DNA of 64,000 nucleotides from GCA-016699895 sp964633435 (GCA_964633435.1 CAZWHA010000003.1:47361-111360); one strand, 5' to 3'; shown: positions 34,060 through 44,122, counted from the stretch's first letter. Program-made: numbers and translations. The notes: generated by a model not told the origin, from the sequence alone.

Positions 34060-34974
34060 GTGTTGGGTCGCAATAGGGGGGCAAAATCTACTGACGCTGG
34101 CCGTCAAGGTCGTTACAGTGCTGAGTTTCGCGATCCAGTATCGGAACAAAACAGCACATTTCGCAGCGGCACCACGCTCAGTACATTTCGCCCGGTCGAA
34201 CACGACAAAAAGACCGATCGCCAGAAAGAGCGCGACCTCAGGGACTGGCGTCGTCGTTTAGGCTTTCTCCTCTTGATTGTGATGACGATATCGACCCTGG
34301 GTTTGGTTCTGATATCGCAGTTCAGCGGCTCGTTTACTGAAATCACTAGTAATGCTAGCTCGCTCGGTTCGGCCGATGCTGCCGCCTATAAAAAGATCGT
34401 CGATGAATACATGTCTAAAAACCCGTTCGAGCGGTTTAGCTTTGCGCGGCGTACTGATAATCTGAACAATCATCTGTCGGAAAAAGCTCCAGAGATCGCC
34501 TCGGTCGAAATTAGCCAGTCGAACCTTTTGATTGGTAAGCTGAAATTTATCTTTCGCCGACCAGTTGCTAAATGGGTGACGAATAATACCACCAGCTATG
34601 TTGATGGCAAAGGCGTCGTTTTTCAGAAGAATTATTTCGAACAGCCAGCAGTTGCCATTGATGACAACAGTGGGGCATCTGTCGACGGCGACGCAGTTAC
34701 CTCGTCGCGGTTCCTGAGCTTTATCGGGCAAACAACGGCCGAAATTGCGGGCCAGAGCGGCGAAACGGTTGAACGTGTCGTCATCCCGACCGGTGCTATC
34801 AGATATGTCGAGTTCTATCTGGCGGGCAGGGGATATCCATTCAAAGCCCAGATTGATCGCGATGCCGCCGCGCAGGCTGCTGATATCGTGGCGATGTCAA
34901 AATTTATCGATGCCAATCATATCAATCCGGCCTATGTTGACGTTCGGATTGTTGGCAAAGCTTACTGGAGATGA
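34060..34974 (+). CDS. ftsQ: FtsQ/DivIB-like division protein
   Basis: 304 residues from GTG 34060, with GGAGGTGG 8 bases upstream inside murG. About 65 cytoplasmic residues rich in Arg/Thr/Gln, one membrane helix (about 66-88) and an outer part with a POTRA-like region (NPFERFSFARRTDNLNNHL...IASVEISQS) and FtsQ-type beta domain. Scaffold of the divisome. Last recognisable gene of the cluster; ftsA and ftsZ do not follow. Confidence 0.82.
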   Translation: MLGRNRGAKSTDAGRQGRYSAEFRDPVSEQNSTFRSGTTLSTFRPVEHDKKTDRQKERDLRDWRRRLGFLLLIVMTISTLGLVLISQFSGSFTEITSNASSLGSADAAAYKKIVDEYMSKNPFERFSFARRTDNLNNHLSEKAPEIASVEISQSNLLIGKLKFIFRRPVAKWVTNNTTSYVDGKGVVFQKNYFEQPAVAIDDNSGASVDGDAVTSSRFLSFIGQTTAEIAGQSGETVERVVIPTGAIRYVEFYLAGRGYPFKAQIDRDAAAQAADIVAMSKFIDANHINPAYVDVRIVGKAYWR

Positions 34975-35030
34975 CCTCTGTTAAATACTTTTCAAAATTA
35001 GTCGCCCCACTACTCTTGTCGGCGGTGTAA
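34971..35030 (+). CDS. Possible 19-residue ORF after ftsQ
   Basis: ATG overlaps the ftsQ stop (ATGA) and follows GGAG by a few bases; product MTSVKYFSKLVAPLLLSAV then TAA. It looks like the beginning of a signal peptide. It may be a coupled small peptide or the remnant of a lost downstream gene. Confidence 0.25.
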   Translation: MTSVKYFSKLVAPLLLSAV

Positions 35031-35848
35031 CGGGGGTGAGTAAATTACAATTTTCCTATAAAGCAACTAATATTGTAAAAAGTCAAATTATAACTACCCC
35101 TGGGGTGATAGGGAGGGGAGAGAGGGAAAAAAAGTAGTTTATATAATAAAATAATAAAAAAGCAAATTGTCAAAATAATGCGACGTTACCGCTGTGCAGG
35201 GCTGTGGAAAACTAATTAAATAATAATTATGAATAAAATGCAAATAAATTAAATTGTAAATTTAGCTACAGATTCTTGGGCTCTTGGACCCGTAGATTCA
35301 CCGCCTGGGTAGGCCTCGAAATAGCCATGCGGCAATTATACAGAAATTAATAATCGAATTATTTTAATTACAGAATAAATGATAAAACGGATAGCACTCG
35401 CCCGGGGCAATAATAGTGGTATTATTTGTAAATATAGACGTTTAGCAGTTTGAACCCGAATCTGCCAGCTGAATGCTGATTCAACCATAAACCACTTCTT
35501 TAGTGTCGTAAAAGATATATTGTGCGACATTAAATATTACGAATAAAGACGATTAAGTATTCATCCCTATTATGCTGGTTTGGCTATGAAAACCGCATGC
35601 CGCGCCCTACTTTTATTAATTGACCCATAATATTCTGGCGCCGTCTCCCCGTATCGCCATTTATGACAAATTTACAATATTTTAGTCACCCGGCGTTGGT
35701 TTTGCTGGACTTTGCCTAGTTTTAGCTGTCATAGCCCGTAGTTATACTAATCCAATGGTTTTCGGTATATTTACCTCTGTTAGGCCGTCTTTTAGACTTT
35801 CCTGCTGGTTCAATATAATAACAGAGGTGGAACAGGGGAGAGGCTGAT
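35031..35848. other. AT-rich intergenic region between convergent gene blocks
   Basis: About 820 bases, clearly richer in A+T than the surroundings, without an ORF I would defend. Contents seen: a purine-rich patch near 35110-35130, a very AT-rich run 35210-35275, a DnaA-box-like TGTGGAAAA at 35203-35211, and small hairpins such as GCCT-gggt-AGGC near 35303. Plus-strand genes end on its left and minus-strand genes on its right. No T-tailed terminator or dif-like site was convincing by eye. Confidence 0.6.
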
Positions 35849-36439
35849 CTAAATCGCGCCACCTTCTCTAATGTAACAGGGGCCACAAAGGGAATCGTAG
35901 GTGACAGCGGCTTCCCCATCGATGGCGACTTGATCACCATCAAAAATGTACTGGCCATTTATTTTCCGTGTATTAAATTCGGCCTGTGAGCCGCAGCGAC
36001 ACATCGTCGGCAACTTTTCGATATTATCAGCAATTTCGAATAAGCGTTGGCTGCCGGGAAATATCCGATTACGAAAATCAGCCCGCAGGCCGAACGCGAT
36101 GACTGATAGGTCGTCCAGCTTGGCGATAGAGAAGAGCTGACTCACCTGCTCTGGCGTCAGGAATTGCGCTTCGTCGATCAATATACAATTAATTCGCTTT
36201 TTATTATTTTTCGCGAGCTTTGATACGGTGTGACGCAGGTCAGTGTCGGGGTGGGCTAGAATATCGACAGAGCGTTGATGGCCGCCGCGGGCAACGATCA
36301 GGCGCTCCCCTTTCGTATCGATCGCTGGCTTGATAACGATAACTTTTAGGCCGCATTCCTCGTAATTATAGGCAGTCTTGATCAGTGTGTCGGTCTTGCC
36401 ACTATTCATGGCACCATATTTAAAATGTAATTTTGACAT
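35849..36439 (-). CDS. tdk: Thymidine kinase
   Basis: 196 residues, TK1-type. P-loop FKYGAMNSGKTDTLI, Walker B CILIDEAQFL, lasso region with zinc cysteines MCRCGSQ and SLCGPCYI, and GLRADFRNRIFPGS. Phosphorylates thymidine for salvage, fitting an organism that depends on imported nucleosides. Start at ATG 36439, right after the preceding gene's stop (36441-36443); no SD, so probably coupled. Confidence 0.95.
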   Translation of the reverse strand: MSKLHFKYGAMNSGKTDTLIKTAYNYEECGLKVIVIKPAIDTKGERLIVARGGHQRSVDILAHPDTDLRHTVSKLAKNNKKRINCILIDEAQFLTPEQVSQLFSIAKLDDLSVIAFGLRADFRNRIFPGSQRLFEIADNIEKLPTMCRCGSQAEFNTRKINGQYIFDGDQVAIDGEAAVTYDSLCGPCYIREGGAI

Positions 36440-36440
36440 A

Positions 36441-36968
36441 CTAATAAACAATTGACGGCACACCGCCCGGTCCGCGATCAAAATTCAGGGATTCATCCTC
36501 GGGTACGATCAGCGATAGAATATAGGCTATATCATAATCTTTGTTGGATAGCATTTCACAGGGCACGAACTGTCGATCGCCATGGATAGTTGGGAAAATC
36601 AGAACGGTATCCTGCCCATCAACATAGGAATCGCATTGTCGATCCTGTTCAGGTACGGTGGTTGTGCCAAAGTTGGCTTTTGATGCGATTCTTTTGATTG
36701 CTGCAACCTCTGATTTGGTGAGGTTTACGTGACCGTCGAACTTGCCATCCTCGTATAACGAGTAGCGGGGGTGATTGCATGGTCCAATACCACACATTCC
36801 GCCGCGACTAGTAACGACCATGACAACACGATCTTTCTGAATGCCACTTTCTTTTTCCTCTTGGGCTTTATTGATAGACCACATGACAACGCCTGCTGCA
36901 ATACCGAGGATTACTACTGATGCTATGATTATCGTTGGCAATAGCCAGCGGCGAGATGTTCGTTTCAT
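36441..36968 (-). CDS. Hypothetical single-pass membrane protein
   Basis: 175 residues: basic start MKRTSRRW, a membrane helix (about 8-30), then an outer domain with a CGIGPC pair of cysteines and repeated short beta elements (SLYEDGKFDGHVNL), reminiscent of small secreted domains of unknown role. An extended -10 TGC-TACAAT ends 6 bases before ATG 36968. Not recognised further. Confidence 0.7.
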   Translation of the reverse strand: MKRTSRRWLLPTIIIASVVILGIAAGVVMWSINKAQEEKESGIQKDRVVMVVTSRGGMCGIGPCNHPRYSLYEDGKFDGHVNLTKSEVAAIKRIASKANFGTTTVPEQDRQCDSYVDGQDTVLIFPTIHGDRQFVPCEMLSNKDYDIAYILSLIVPEDESLNFDRGPGGVPSIVY

Positions 36969-36987
36969 ACTTTTATTGTAGCATACT

Positions 36988-38073
36988 TTAGGACTGTTTG
37001 GCTTGCCGGTCGTCGAGCATAGCCGCCGTGTTACGGACAAAGATTATTAGCCAGGTGAAAATGATCGCGGCGGCCGCTAGCTCGAATACGGTTAGATTGA
37101 AATAGCCAACTTGATACAACCAGACACCGACCAATAATGCAGCGAACAGGCCGTACGAGGCCACGAAAAAGGCCTTGGGAAAGTCCGGCGCCAGCCACGG
37201 CAGTGCTAATACGGTAAACAAAAATAGAACGGCCATACCACCAGCGGCTGAGTTGTGGATGGCTGGAAAGGCGTTATAGACGAACGCGCCAACCAGCGCC
37301 AGCATAATGCCAATGCCGGCGATGCCGAATGACAGAGCCCTGGCTTTAATCCGAGTTTTGCCATCGTTTCGGGCGCGGAGCTCCTGGAAATCCTTGGTAA
37401 TGTAGTCGGTCAGGCCGAGCATCGCCAGACCCGCGATAATCAGCGTCCCGTTAAAGGCATAGCCCGACACGCCGCCACCGGCGCCGAGCGAGCTAAAATG
37501 CACATACCACCAATGCGGGTCATGTGCGGTCATCATACTGACAAAGGTGCCGCTGACTAGGAATAGTGCTAGGATAGTTGCCACACGCATCGAGCTCATG
37601 GTGGCGGCCGAAATATAGGTGATGTAGCCCGCCACACCGACGCCAAAGGCCACGACGGCCGCGGCGGCCCACTGGTCAACAGTGGCACCAATGAATGATT
37701 GGTCGACGACATAGAACATCAGCGCAAAGATCAACAGCGACAGTAGCGTGTGTACCAGCGCTAGCGACCAAATACCGACATAGAATTTTGTTTTGCTCAG
37801 CCTCCCCTTTGGCTTTTCTGTCGTCTTGCCGAGCGACGCCATTATGTAGGTCACGAGCGTCACCACGCTAGCGCCGATAGAGGCGACAAAGCCGATCGAT
37901 AGTCCCTTGGTAAACAGCGACACCTGATCGCCCCAGAATAACGCTAGGCTAACCAGAAAGCCCACTGCCCCACTGATCAGGGCGATATAAATGGCAGTTG
38001 ATTCGATTTTGGTGCCGCGGTTGACAGATTTTGACTCGGCGGGCTTGTGAGTTGGCTTTGGTTGGTCAGTCAT
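36988..38073 (-). CDS. Hypothetical multi-pass membrane protein
   Basis: 361 residues with about ten hydrophobic helices beginning near residue 30; short charged loops and no recognisable catalytic motif. The N-terminal 25 residues are Pro/Lys-rich. A GATAAT box lies about 10 bases before ATG 38073 (an in-frame ATG at 38085 would overlap it). I do not recognise the family; a conserved energy-coupling or transport role is only a guess. Confidence 0.7.
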   Translation of the reverse strand: MTDQPKPTHKPAESKSVNRGTKIESTAIYIALISGAVGFLVSLALFWGDQVSLFTKGLSIGFVASIGASVVTLVTYIMASLGKTTEKPKGRLSKTKFYVGIWSLALVHTLLSLLIFALMFYVVDQSFIGATVDQWAAAAVVAFGVGVAGYITYISAATMSSMRVATILALFLVSGTFVSMMTAHDPHWWYVHFSSLGAGGGVSGYAFNGTLIIAGLAMLGLTDYITKDFQELRARNDGKTRIKARALSFGIAGIGIMLALVGAFVYNAFPAIHNSAAGGMAVLFLFTVLALPWLAPDFPKAFFVASYGLFAALLVGVWLYQVGYFNLTVFELAAAAIIFTWLIIFVRNTAAMLDDRQAKQS

Positions 38074-38136
38074 GGTAATACCCATTATCTCATATCTATC
38101 AGTGCATACAATATATGGGCTGTCTAGTTGAATATC

Positions 38137-40512
38137 TTAACTATCTACAGCAGCATATAGTTCCCGCTGCAATTCAAGATAGTCTTCAACAATCTCCTCG
38201 GGTGATCCGAGGTGAGATACGGCATCGGACATGGTTTTATATTGGAGTTGTACAAGTGGGCTCAGATTTTCCATAGACAGTTCTTTCTCACCAGATTTTT
38301 CGTATGTATTGAGTATAAATATTACAAAGTCTCGTTCGTTTGGGTCGAGTTGATCTAGATAATATTCACGTACTAGTCCGGCGCGCTCTATCCGGGTCAT
38401 TGTTTCTTTCGCGTAAGCTATGTAGCGCAAGACATCGTATATATCGCTGTCTTCTGCATCGATAAGTTGCTTGAGCGCCTGTAATTTCTCTTCTTCAAAG
38501 CCTCTCTCAGCCAATCCAAGCAGCAAAGCTTCACGGGTGCGTGGGTCGGACCATTGCTTGCGCAGATTGTCTTCGTCGGTGAATAGCTCTGGCAGCTCAC
38601 CAAACAATCGCTCTAGGAATCCGGATGGTGATACGGGCTTGCCGTCCATGTAGAACTTCGTATCAACCGAGTACTTAATCTCTCGCTCTTTGCCGTCGGC
38701 TAGACGCACGACCGTTTTTTGCGGCTTTTCTTCCGGGATGTCAAATGGCGAGCCATCGTATGCTGGCGTTGGTTCGCTAATGGTAGAAGCTGTCGCGTCG
38801 ACTGTAAACTCTGGTGTCTCATACTCCACATCGACATTGATCTCAATCTCCTTCTTCTCTACCTCCTGCGGCTCGCCGTCCCACTCAGGGTCTTCGAATT
38901 TTGCATCGTTTCCATAAAAATCGACAATCGTGAAATAGTCTTTGCCGTCGTACAGCCGCGTACCTCGCCCGACTATTTGCTTGAACTCCACCATACTACC
39001 GACAGTTCGCATCAGCACGATAAACCGCACATTGCGCGCGTCCACGCCAGTCGAAAGTTTACGGCTGGTTGTGACGATGGTCGGCACTTGTTTTTCGTTA
39101 TCACGAAAATCTTCTAAGTATTCATCACCGATTTTCCCCTCGGTCGCTGTTACACGTACACAGTAATTTCGATGATCGCCCAATGTCCCTGCCGGCTTGT
39201 GCTTGTTGATGAAATCTCGCACCATTGCCGCATGCTTCTCGTCGTTGCAAAACACGATCGTCTTTTGATTCGGATCGATCTGCTCGAACATTATCTGCAC
39301 CAGCCGCTCTTCGCGCTCTGGCAAATAAATCGCTCGGTTAAAATCATTTAGTGTATACTCGCGTGACTCATCAATCTCTCCACTTTCTACGTAATCGGCA
39401 GGATTAAAGACATAGCGATCCATTGTTGTCGTAATCCGCTTTACCTTGAACGGCGTCAAGAAGCCGTCTTCAATACCTTGCTTCAGCGAATATGTATACT
39501 TCGGTTCGCCAAAATACTCATACGTATCGATATTCAAATCGCGCTTTGGCGTAGCAGTCAGCCCTAGATGTGTCGCGCCAGAAAAATGATTCAACACCTC
39601 GCGCCAGCTACTTTCATTCCCTGCTCCGCCGCGATGACATTCGTCGATGATCACGAGGTCAAAGAAATCACTAGGGTAGTCCATGAAATACGGCTTGTCC
39701 GGTTGATCACGGGGTGCACCCGCAATGGCTTGGTAGATGCTAAAGAATACGTTGCCATTGGTCGGTATACTGCCCTTTTTGCGAATCGCCTCGCCATTCA
39801 CCCGCACAATCTCGCTCTCCAGCGGCTCAAAATCGCCCATTGCTTGCTCAATGAGGATATTTCGATCGGCAATAAAGAGAATACGTGGCCGCCGTTCATC
39901 ACCACGTCGATTCCATCTCGCCTGAAATAGCTTCCAGGCAATCTGAAACGCAATCGTTGTCTTGCCTGTGCCAGTCGCGAGCGTCAAAAGCACTCGGTCC
40001 TCTCCACCAGAAATCGTCTGCACCGCTGCATTGATAGCATTTTCCTGATAATACCTCGGGCGATGCTTGATAATCTGATACGGCTCAGTCAAAGCTGTTT
40101 CTTGCGGCTGCGAGATATCCTCAAACGTCATGCCGAAGAGTTCGTCTGGCGCATGATACCCAACCACTTCCTGCCCGCGCCCTGTCTTCATGTCAAAGAA
40201 GTAGATACCGTGACCATTTGTACTATACACATAGCGGATATTTAGCGTCTCGGCATACGCTTTCACCTGCTCCAGCCCATCTGTTACTTCTTTATCCTCG
40301 GCTTTCGCCTCCACGATAGCGAGTTTCTGATTTTTGTACGCCAATATGTAGTCAGCTTTCTTTTGCTTACCGCGCTGCCCAGCACCAATCAAGCGACCAT
40401 CAGTAAACACATATTCGGCAATCACTTCCGACCCAATAGTCTCATTTCGCCCCCACTGGCACTCTTTCAGCTTGGGGTCGATTAACTCTCGCCGTGTTGT
40501 TGCTTCGTTCAT
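38137..40512 (-). CDS. hsdR: Type I restriction enzyme, R subunit
   Basis: 791 residues. N-terminal PD-(D/E)xK nuclease with Asp54 (KADYILAY) and Glu68-x-Lys70 (AIVEAKAED), then an SF2 translocase: LATGTGKTT (about 178-186), DECHRGG (DExH box), GLTATPKRD, and QIVGRGTRLYDGKDYF as motif VI; a helical C-terminus contacts the methylase. Cuts unmodified DNA after ATP-driven translocation. Last gene of the five-gene RM operon, 12 bases after hsdS. Confidence 0.95.
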   Translation of the reverse strand: MNEATTRRELIDPKLKECQWGRNETIGSEVIAEYVFTDGRLIGAGQRGKQKKADYILAYKNQKLAIVEAKAEDKEVTDGLEQVKAYAETLNIRYVYSTNGHGIYFFDMKTGRGQEVVGYHAPDELFGMTFEDISQPQETALTEPYQIIKHRPRYYQENAINAAVQTISGGEDRVLLTLATGTGKTTIAFQIAWKLFQARWNRRGDERRPRILFIADRNILIEQAMGDFEPLESEIVRVNGEAIRKKGSIPTNGNVFFSIYQAIAGAPRDQPDKPYFMDYPSDFFDLVIIDECHRGGAGNESSWREVLNHFSGATHLGLTATPKRDLNIDTYEYFGEPKYTYSLKQGIEDGFLTPFKVKRITTTMDRYVFNPADYVESGEIDESREYTLNDFNRAIYLPEREERLVQIMFEQIDPNQKTIVFCNDEKHAAMVRDFINKHKPAGTLGDHRNYCVRVTATEGKIGDEYLEDFRDNEKQVPTIVTTSRKLSTGVDARNVRFIVLMRTVGSMVEFKQIVGRGTRLYDGKDYFTIVDFYGNDAKFEDPEWDGEPQEVEKKEIEINVDVEYETPEFTVDATASTISEPTPAYDGSPFDIPEEKPQKTVVRLADGKEREIKYSVDTKFYMDGKPVSPSGFLERLFGELPELFTDEDNLRKQWSDPRTREALLLGLAERGFEEEKLQALKQLIDAEDSDIYDVLRYIAYAKETMTRIERAGLVREYYLDQLDPNERDFVIFILNTYEKSGEKELSMENLSPLVQLQYKTMSDAVSHLGSPEEIVEDYLELQRELYAAVDS

Positions 40513-40524
40513 AACTACTCTTTA

Positions 40525-41721
40525 TTATACTGCATTTGTTGTAGAAAACACCTCGCGAAGCATTGAATTACGCAATACTTCCAGCATAGATAGTTTACGT
40601 GAATATTTTTCTTGAAGTGAAGCTGACGTCTTATTCGCGTCCTCAATTTGCTGGACGACTCGTTCTTGAATAGCAATTGGTGGCAATGCAACATCTATCT
40701 CTTTCAGAATCTTAACAGACGCTACATTTTGTATTGCAGACCCTCCAGAGCGTTCCCTGATTGCCTCCTGAAAGCCTCGGCTTTCTACGAGATATTTTAG
40801 ATACTTGGCGTTGATAACATCTTTTTTAGGCGTGAACTTAAGTAGTGCCTGATTTATTACACCCTGCTTCGCGCCATTCGGTATAATTGAGATCTTTCCA
40901 AGTGTGCCGGAGCAGCTCATAATCAAATCGTCGGGTTTTATCTCAAACCTTTTCATCTCGTCAAATTTTTTCTCGTCTATAAAATAGCGCACGGGCGTTT
41001 CCATACCGTATATTGCATGTCGTTGTTCGTATACCGCATAGCCTTCGGGCTTGAAATATTCTTTCTTCAGAGTTCCGCCGAATGGTCCGCGCACAAAGTT
41101 GCAAATCGCACCTAATCGGTGTGTGTGTGTACTATCCGAAGCACTCAGATACTTATGCAAAATACTCTTCTGCAACGCCACCACATTATCAAGATTCCGC
41201 CGCATCAAAACCTCTGCTTGCGCAATCTTCTCAAAAGCCGCATCCAACCGCGCAACAATCTGTTGCTGTTCTTCGAGTGATGGTAACTCAACCTCCAGCT
41301 CCTTGATTTGATTGAGATAAATACCTTTTTGGGCAACCCCGCGAGCATTGTCTATGAGGAATTTAACATTTGAACGTAGATGAAACACTAAATAATATGG
41401 ATCAAGAATAGCTGTATCAGGTTTAATTACCGCAACGCTACGCTGTAGTGTAAATTTCGGTAAGCTCTCCGGCACCACAATAGTACGTCCAATCGTACCG
41501 ACTATCGTCAGTAGAACATCACCGGGTTGAACGTCTGTTCGTTTATTCTCTTGGTCAAAGTTCTCTTTACTCAGAAGTCGAATATTATCAAAAGAAATTT
41601 CGTCATCTTGGATGTTACGTGAACTTAACATCATAAACTCACCGTCCTTAGTAGCTTTGGGTGGATTATGGCTTCCGTCAGTTATCTTTAAGCAAATGTC
41701 GCCAAGTTTTACGGTTTTCAT
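40525..41721 (-). CDS. hsdS: Type I restriction enzyme, S (specificity) subunit
   Basis: 398 residues with two target-recognition domains, each followed by a conserved helical spacer: LPSLEEQQQIVARLDAAFEKI ends the first (about 150-172) and LPPIAIQERVVQQIEDANK the second. Decides the bipartite DNA target for methylation and cleavage. The start overlaps the Abi_C-type gene's stop by one base. No second hsdS fragment or inverted repeat for shuffling is visible. Confidence 0.94.
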   Translation of the reverse strand: MKTVKLGDICLKITDGSHNPPKATKDGEFMMLSSRNIQDDEISFDNIRLLSKENFDQENKRTDVQPGDVLLTIVGTIGRTIVVPESLPKFTLQRSVAVIKPDTAILDPYYLVFHLRSNVKFLIDNARGVAQKGIYLNQIKELEVELPSLEEQQQIVARLDAAFEKIAQAEVLMRRNLDNVVALQKSILHKYLSASDSTHTHRLGAICNFVRGPFGGTLKKEYFKPEGYAVYEQRHAIYGMETPVRYFIDEKKFDEMKRFEIKPDDLIMSCSGTLGKISIIPNGAKQGVINQALLKFTPKKDVINAKYLKYLVESRGFQEAIRERSGGSAIQNVASVKILKEIDVALPPIAIQERVVQQIEDANKTSASLQEKYSRKLSMLEVLRNSMLREVFSTTNAV

Positions 41722-42521
41722 TAGAATGGTATCTCACTTAAGTCAATCGGTCTGTCGTCGACATCTTCCACTTGCTCCTGTTTCGCTGGCTTATACTTTT
41801 TCTCATAGTATTCCCATAAGAATAGCCCCAGACTAGCGGAAGTATTGACTATAAATCCAGCCCACAATGGGTCATCAATAACATATTCTTCATGGCTCTT
41901 GCCATGAGCTGTAGACTTATCGCTTCGTAAGTCATCAATAGCCTGACCAAGCCCTCTTAGCTGACTGGCAATAGTTATAAGCTCTTGTGGACATTCAGTT
42001 TTATCGTCGAAACCAAACTCTTTAACCATTTGCCCAACTAATTTTGTTAACGAGGGGTTCTTGCCCTTTGGCAGCGTGAAATTATCATCTGATAATATCG
42101 TTTTTATAATTCCTTCCAGCGTTGAGGACGCTAGCGATACAGCCTGATCAGGATTTTCGTACACGTTCTTTATTGCGCGTTCAAAGTTTTGAAATGCGGT
42201 CTGATTTTCATCTTTAAGGATATTCTTAAATTTTGGAATCGCTGGAAGAAAACCTGGAGTATCAAGCCCTAGGTCAATCGCCATCTTTACAGTTTCATAA
42301 GGTGACATGTAAAGAACGGTCTTTTCGACATCTACACGATTTTGGTCATCATCTTGATAAAAAACCTGAAAGCTATCTGGCTCGTTCCAGCCACCTTCTT
42401 CTACGGAGCTTACTAGAAAAAGTTTAACATTTTTATAGCTAGCATATTTTTCCCAGATTTTCTGACCGAGCTTCATCTTCAAGTCAGTTATGTAGGCTGG
42501 AGAGATATCGTGATAGTCCAT
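41721..42521 (-). CDS. Abortive-infection C-terminal (Abi_C)-domain protein
   Basis: 266 residues. The C-terminal half fits Abi_C: DQAVSLASSTLEGIIKTIL, then LTKLVGQMVKEFGF and a helix with LRGLGQAIDDLRSDKSTAHGKS (quoted in parts), where the R...AHG element is HEPN-like. The N-terminal half (about 1-95) is a mixed domain not recognised. Embedded between the TIGR04141 gene and hsdS, so it is co-expressed with the RM system and may kill or arrest cells when restriction fails; that is inference. Confidence 0.7.
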   Translation of the reverse strand: MDYHDISPAYITDLKMKLGQKIWEKYASYKNVKLFLVSSVEEGGWNEPDSFQVFYQDDDQNRVDVEKTVLYMSPYETVKMAIDLGLDTPGFLPAIPKFKNILKDENQTAFQNFERAIKNVYENPDQAVSLASSTLEGIIKTILSDDNFTLPKGKNPSLTKLVGQMVKEFGFDDKTECPQELITIASQLRGLGQAIDDLRSDKSTAHGKSHEEYVIDDPLWAGFIVNTSASLGLFLWEYYEKKYKPAKQEQVEDVDDRPIDLSEIPF

Positions 42522-42526
42522 AGCTA

Positions 42527-44122
42527 TTACCTTGCCCCTATTTTTAGAATCTCTACTTTGTAGCCAAACGTTTCAAGTCGCCTCTTTGCATTCCTGAGCG
42601 ACACTTTGCTGAAAAACGGCAACTCGAGATCGTGCTTGGAATTGCTGATAACGGCAAAAACGATGGTATATTCAGCCGCATTAGGCTTCTGGGTAGGATT
42701 ACTCAGCTTACTCCCGTCGGGAAGTTTATTATTTAGCTTTTTTCTAAATTCGACATCGCCTAGGAATAATTCGCCAGAGACGACCCCTTGAAAGAATAGA
42801 TGGCTTAGTACCGATGAACCGCCGTAGCGCTTGACATGTATAAGTTGTTTATCACCAAGAAGGTCGCAAAATTCAATCGCGCTGTAGCCGCCACCATAAC
42901 GAATATTCTTTCTGTCCATACAAACCAGATTTGCAGCCTGTGCCGCAGCCTCGTTATACACGCCTTCATTATCATGGTTATATTCAAGCAGTGAAATGGA
43001 TGAACCCTTAGAGCGCAAAGTCGTGAAGTCATTATTGACCTGCGAAGCAAAGTCACTCGCTATCTGATACCACTTGCCATTACTCAACAAATAAGTATTA
43101 CCATTGTCGGTGATTTCACAATACAGACAATTGTAGGCTTTCCATCTGTATGCTTCGTTGTCATTCTCGATATTTAGTGCAGTAATATGTTTATCGAAAT
43201 CTTCTAACTGAATAGCTGATCGATCGCGACCGTCTAATGTAATATCGAGATAATCTGGTAGATGGAGATCATCATGTAGCTCTGTATCTCGGCGTGGACC
43301 AACGTATCTAAAGCCGCTCAATCGCTCCCACTCAATGAGTTCAGGTACGGCCATCCATAAACCATTAAAGTCACTTTTCTGAATTTTCTCTAACATTTTT
43401 CCATCTAACTCAGTTGCTCGACTCTGATCTTTGATGTCCGCTATCTGGTCAATCCAGCCAAAACTTTCTTTATATAAATCGAGACTGTAACACTGGTAGA
43501 CTTTTTTCAGGAAATCTTTAATATTCGATAGATCAACACGAACTGAAACGCTTAATGGATCGCGCCCTGTAATAGTTTTGCCAAGTTCTGGGTTTTTAGA
43601 TAGCGCCGTTACGGATTGTATGAGATCTTGTTCGATGTCAATACCGAAATCAGATGTCTGCCCAGCCTTACCTAACTGTTCGCTACTATCCTTTGGCACA
43701 CTGGATATGTTCTTTTTTGATATTTTTCTAAGACCGTCCGTATTGATGGAATTGAGAGCAACTTTGAGCCCAAACCGCTCTTCCCAGACACCAGCGTTGA
43801 GCATCGTCCAGCCGAAACCAAATGGTATAGCAAACACCTTTTTGCTGTCATCAATATCGAGTCGTACCAAGAGTATAGCCTTTGAGCCAGCGTTAAATAT
43901 ATTTAACTCACTGATCTTATCCTGAAAAAAAGTCGATACCCAACTTGGCGGATTAACATGAGAATCATCGTAATAAAGCGTACCTACTTGATCGACATCA
44001 ACTTTTTTATACCCATCAATGTCTTTCAGAATATCGTTGTTCTCTAAATACCTATCTTTTATCAGGTAGATCGCCAGCTTATTCGTAGGTTTTTTTAGCT
44101 CCACGATTACTTTCTTTGTCAT
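42527..44122 (-). CDS. TIGR04141 (DUF6119) sporadically distributed protein
   Basis: 531 residues. Matches the family pattern from the start (KLAIYLIKDRYLENNDIL) through FAIPFGFGWTMLN, WEERFGLKVALNSI, SGRDPLSVSV-like text here as TGRDPLSVSVRVDLS, and WIDQIADI. Family function is unknown; members occur patchily and often near restriction or phage-defence genes. Here it overlaps hsdM by 4 bases (ATGA), so it is firmly part of the RM operon. Base composition looks more A+T-rich than hsdM. Confidence 0.85.
   Translation of the reverse strand: MTKKVIVELKKPTNKLAIYLIKDRYLENNDILKDIDGYKKVDVDQVGTLYYDDSHVNPPSWVSTFFQDKISELNIFNAGSKAILLVRLDIDDSKKVFAIPFGFGWTMLNAGVWEERFGLKVALNSINTDGLRKISKKNISSVPKDSSEQLGKAGQTSDFGIDIEQDLIQSVTALSKNPELGKTITGRDPLSVSVRVDLSNIKDFLKKVYQCYSLDLYKESFGWIDQIADIKDQSRATELDGKMLEKIQKSDFNGLWMAVPELIEWERLSGFRYVGPRRDTELHDDLHLPDYLDITLDGRDRSAIQLEDFDKHITALNIENDNEAYRWKAYNCLYCEITDNGNTYLLSNGKWYQIASDFASQVNNDFTTLRSKGSSISLLEYNHDNEGVYNEAAAQAANLVCMDRKNIRYGGGYSAIEFCDLLGDKQLIHVKRYGGSSVLSHLFFQGVVSGELFLGDVEFRKKLNNKLPDGSKLSNPTQKPNAAEYTIVFAVISNSKHDLELPFFSKVSLRNAKRRLETFGYKVEILKIGAR

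Noticed and set aside
35336..35530. Minus-strand ORF of 64 codons in the AT-rich gap
   Set aside because: No ribosome site or promoter, composition follows local A+T content, no recognisable pattern.
34975..35848. oriC or dif site
   Set aside because: Only one DnaA-like box and no palindromic Xer-type core that I could defend by eye; left as a hypothesis about the terminus only.
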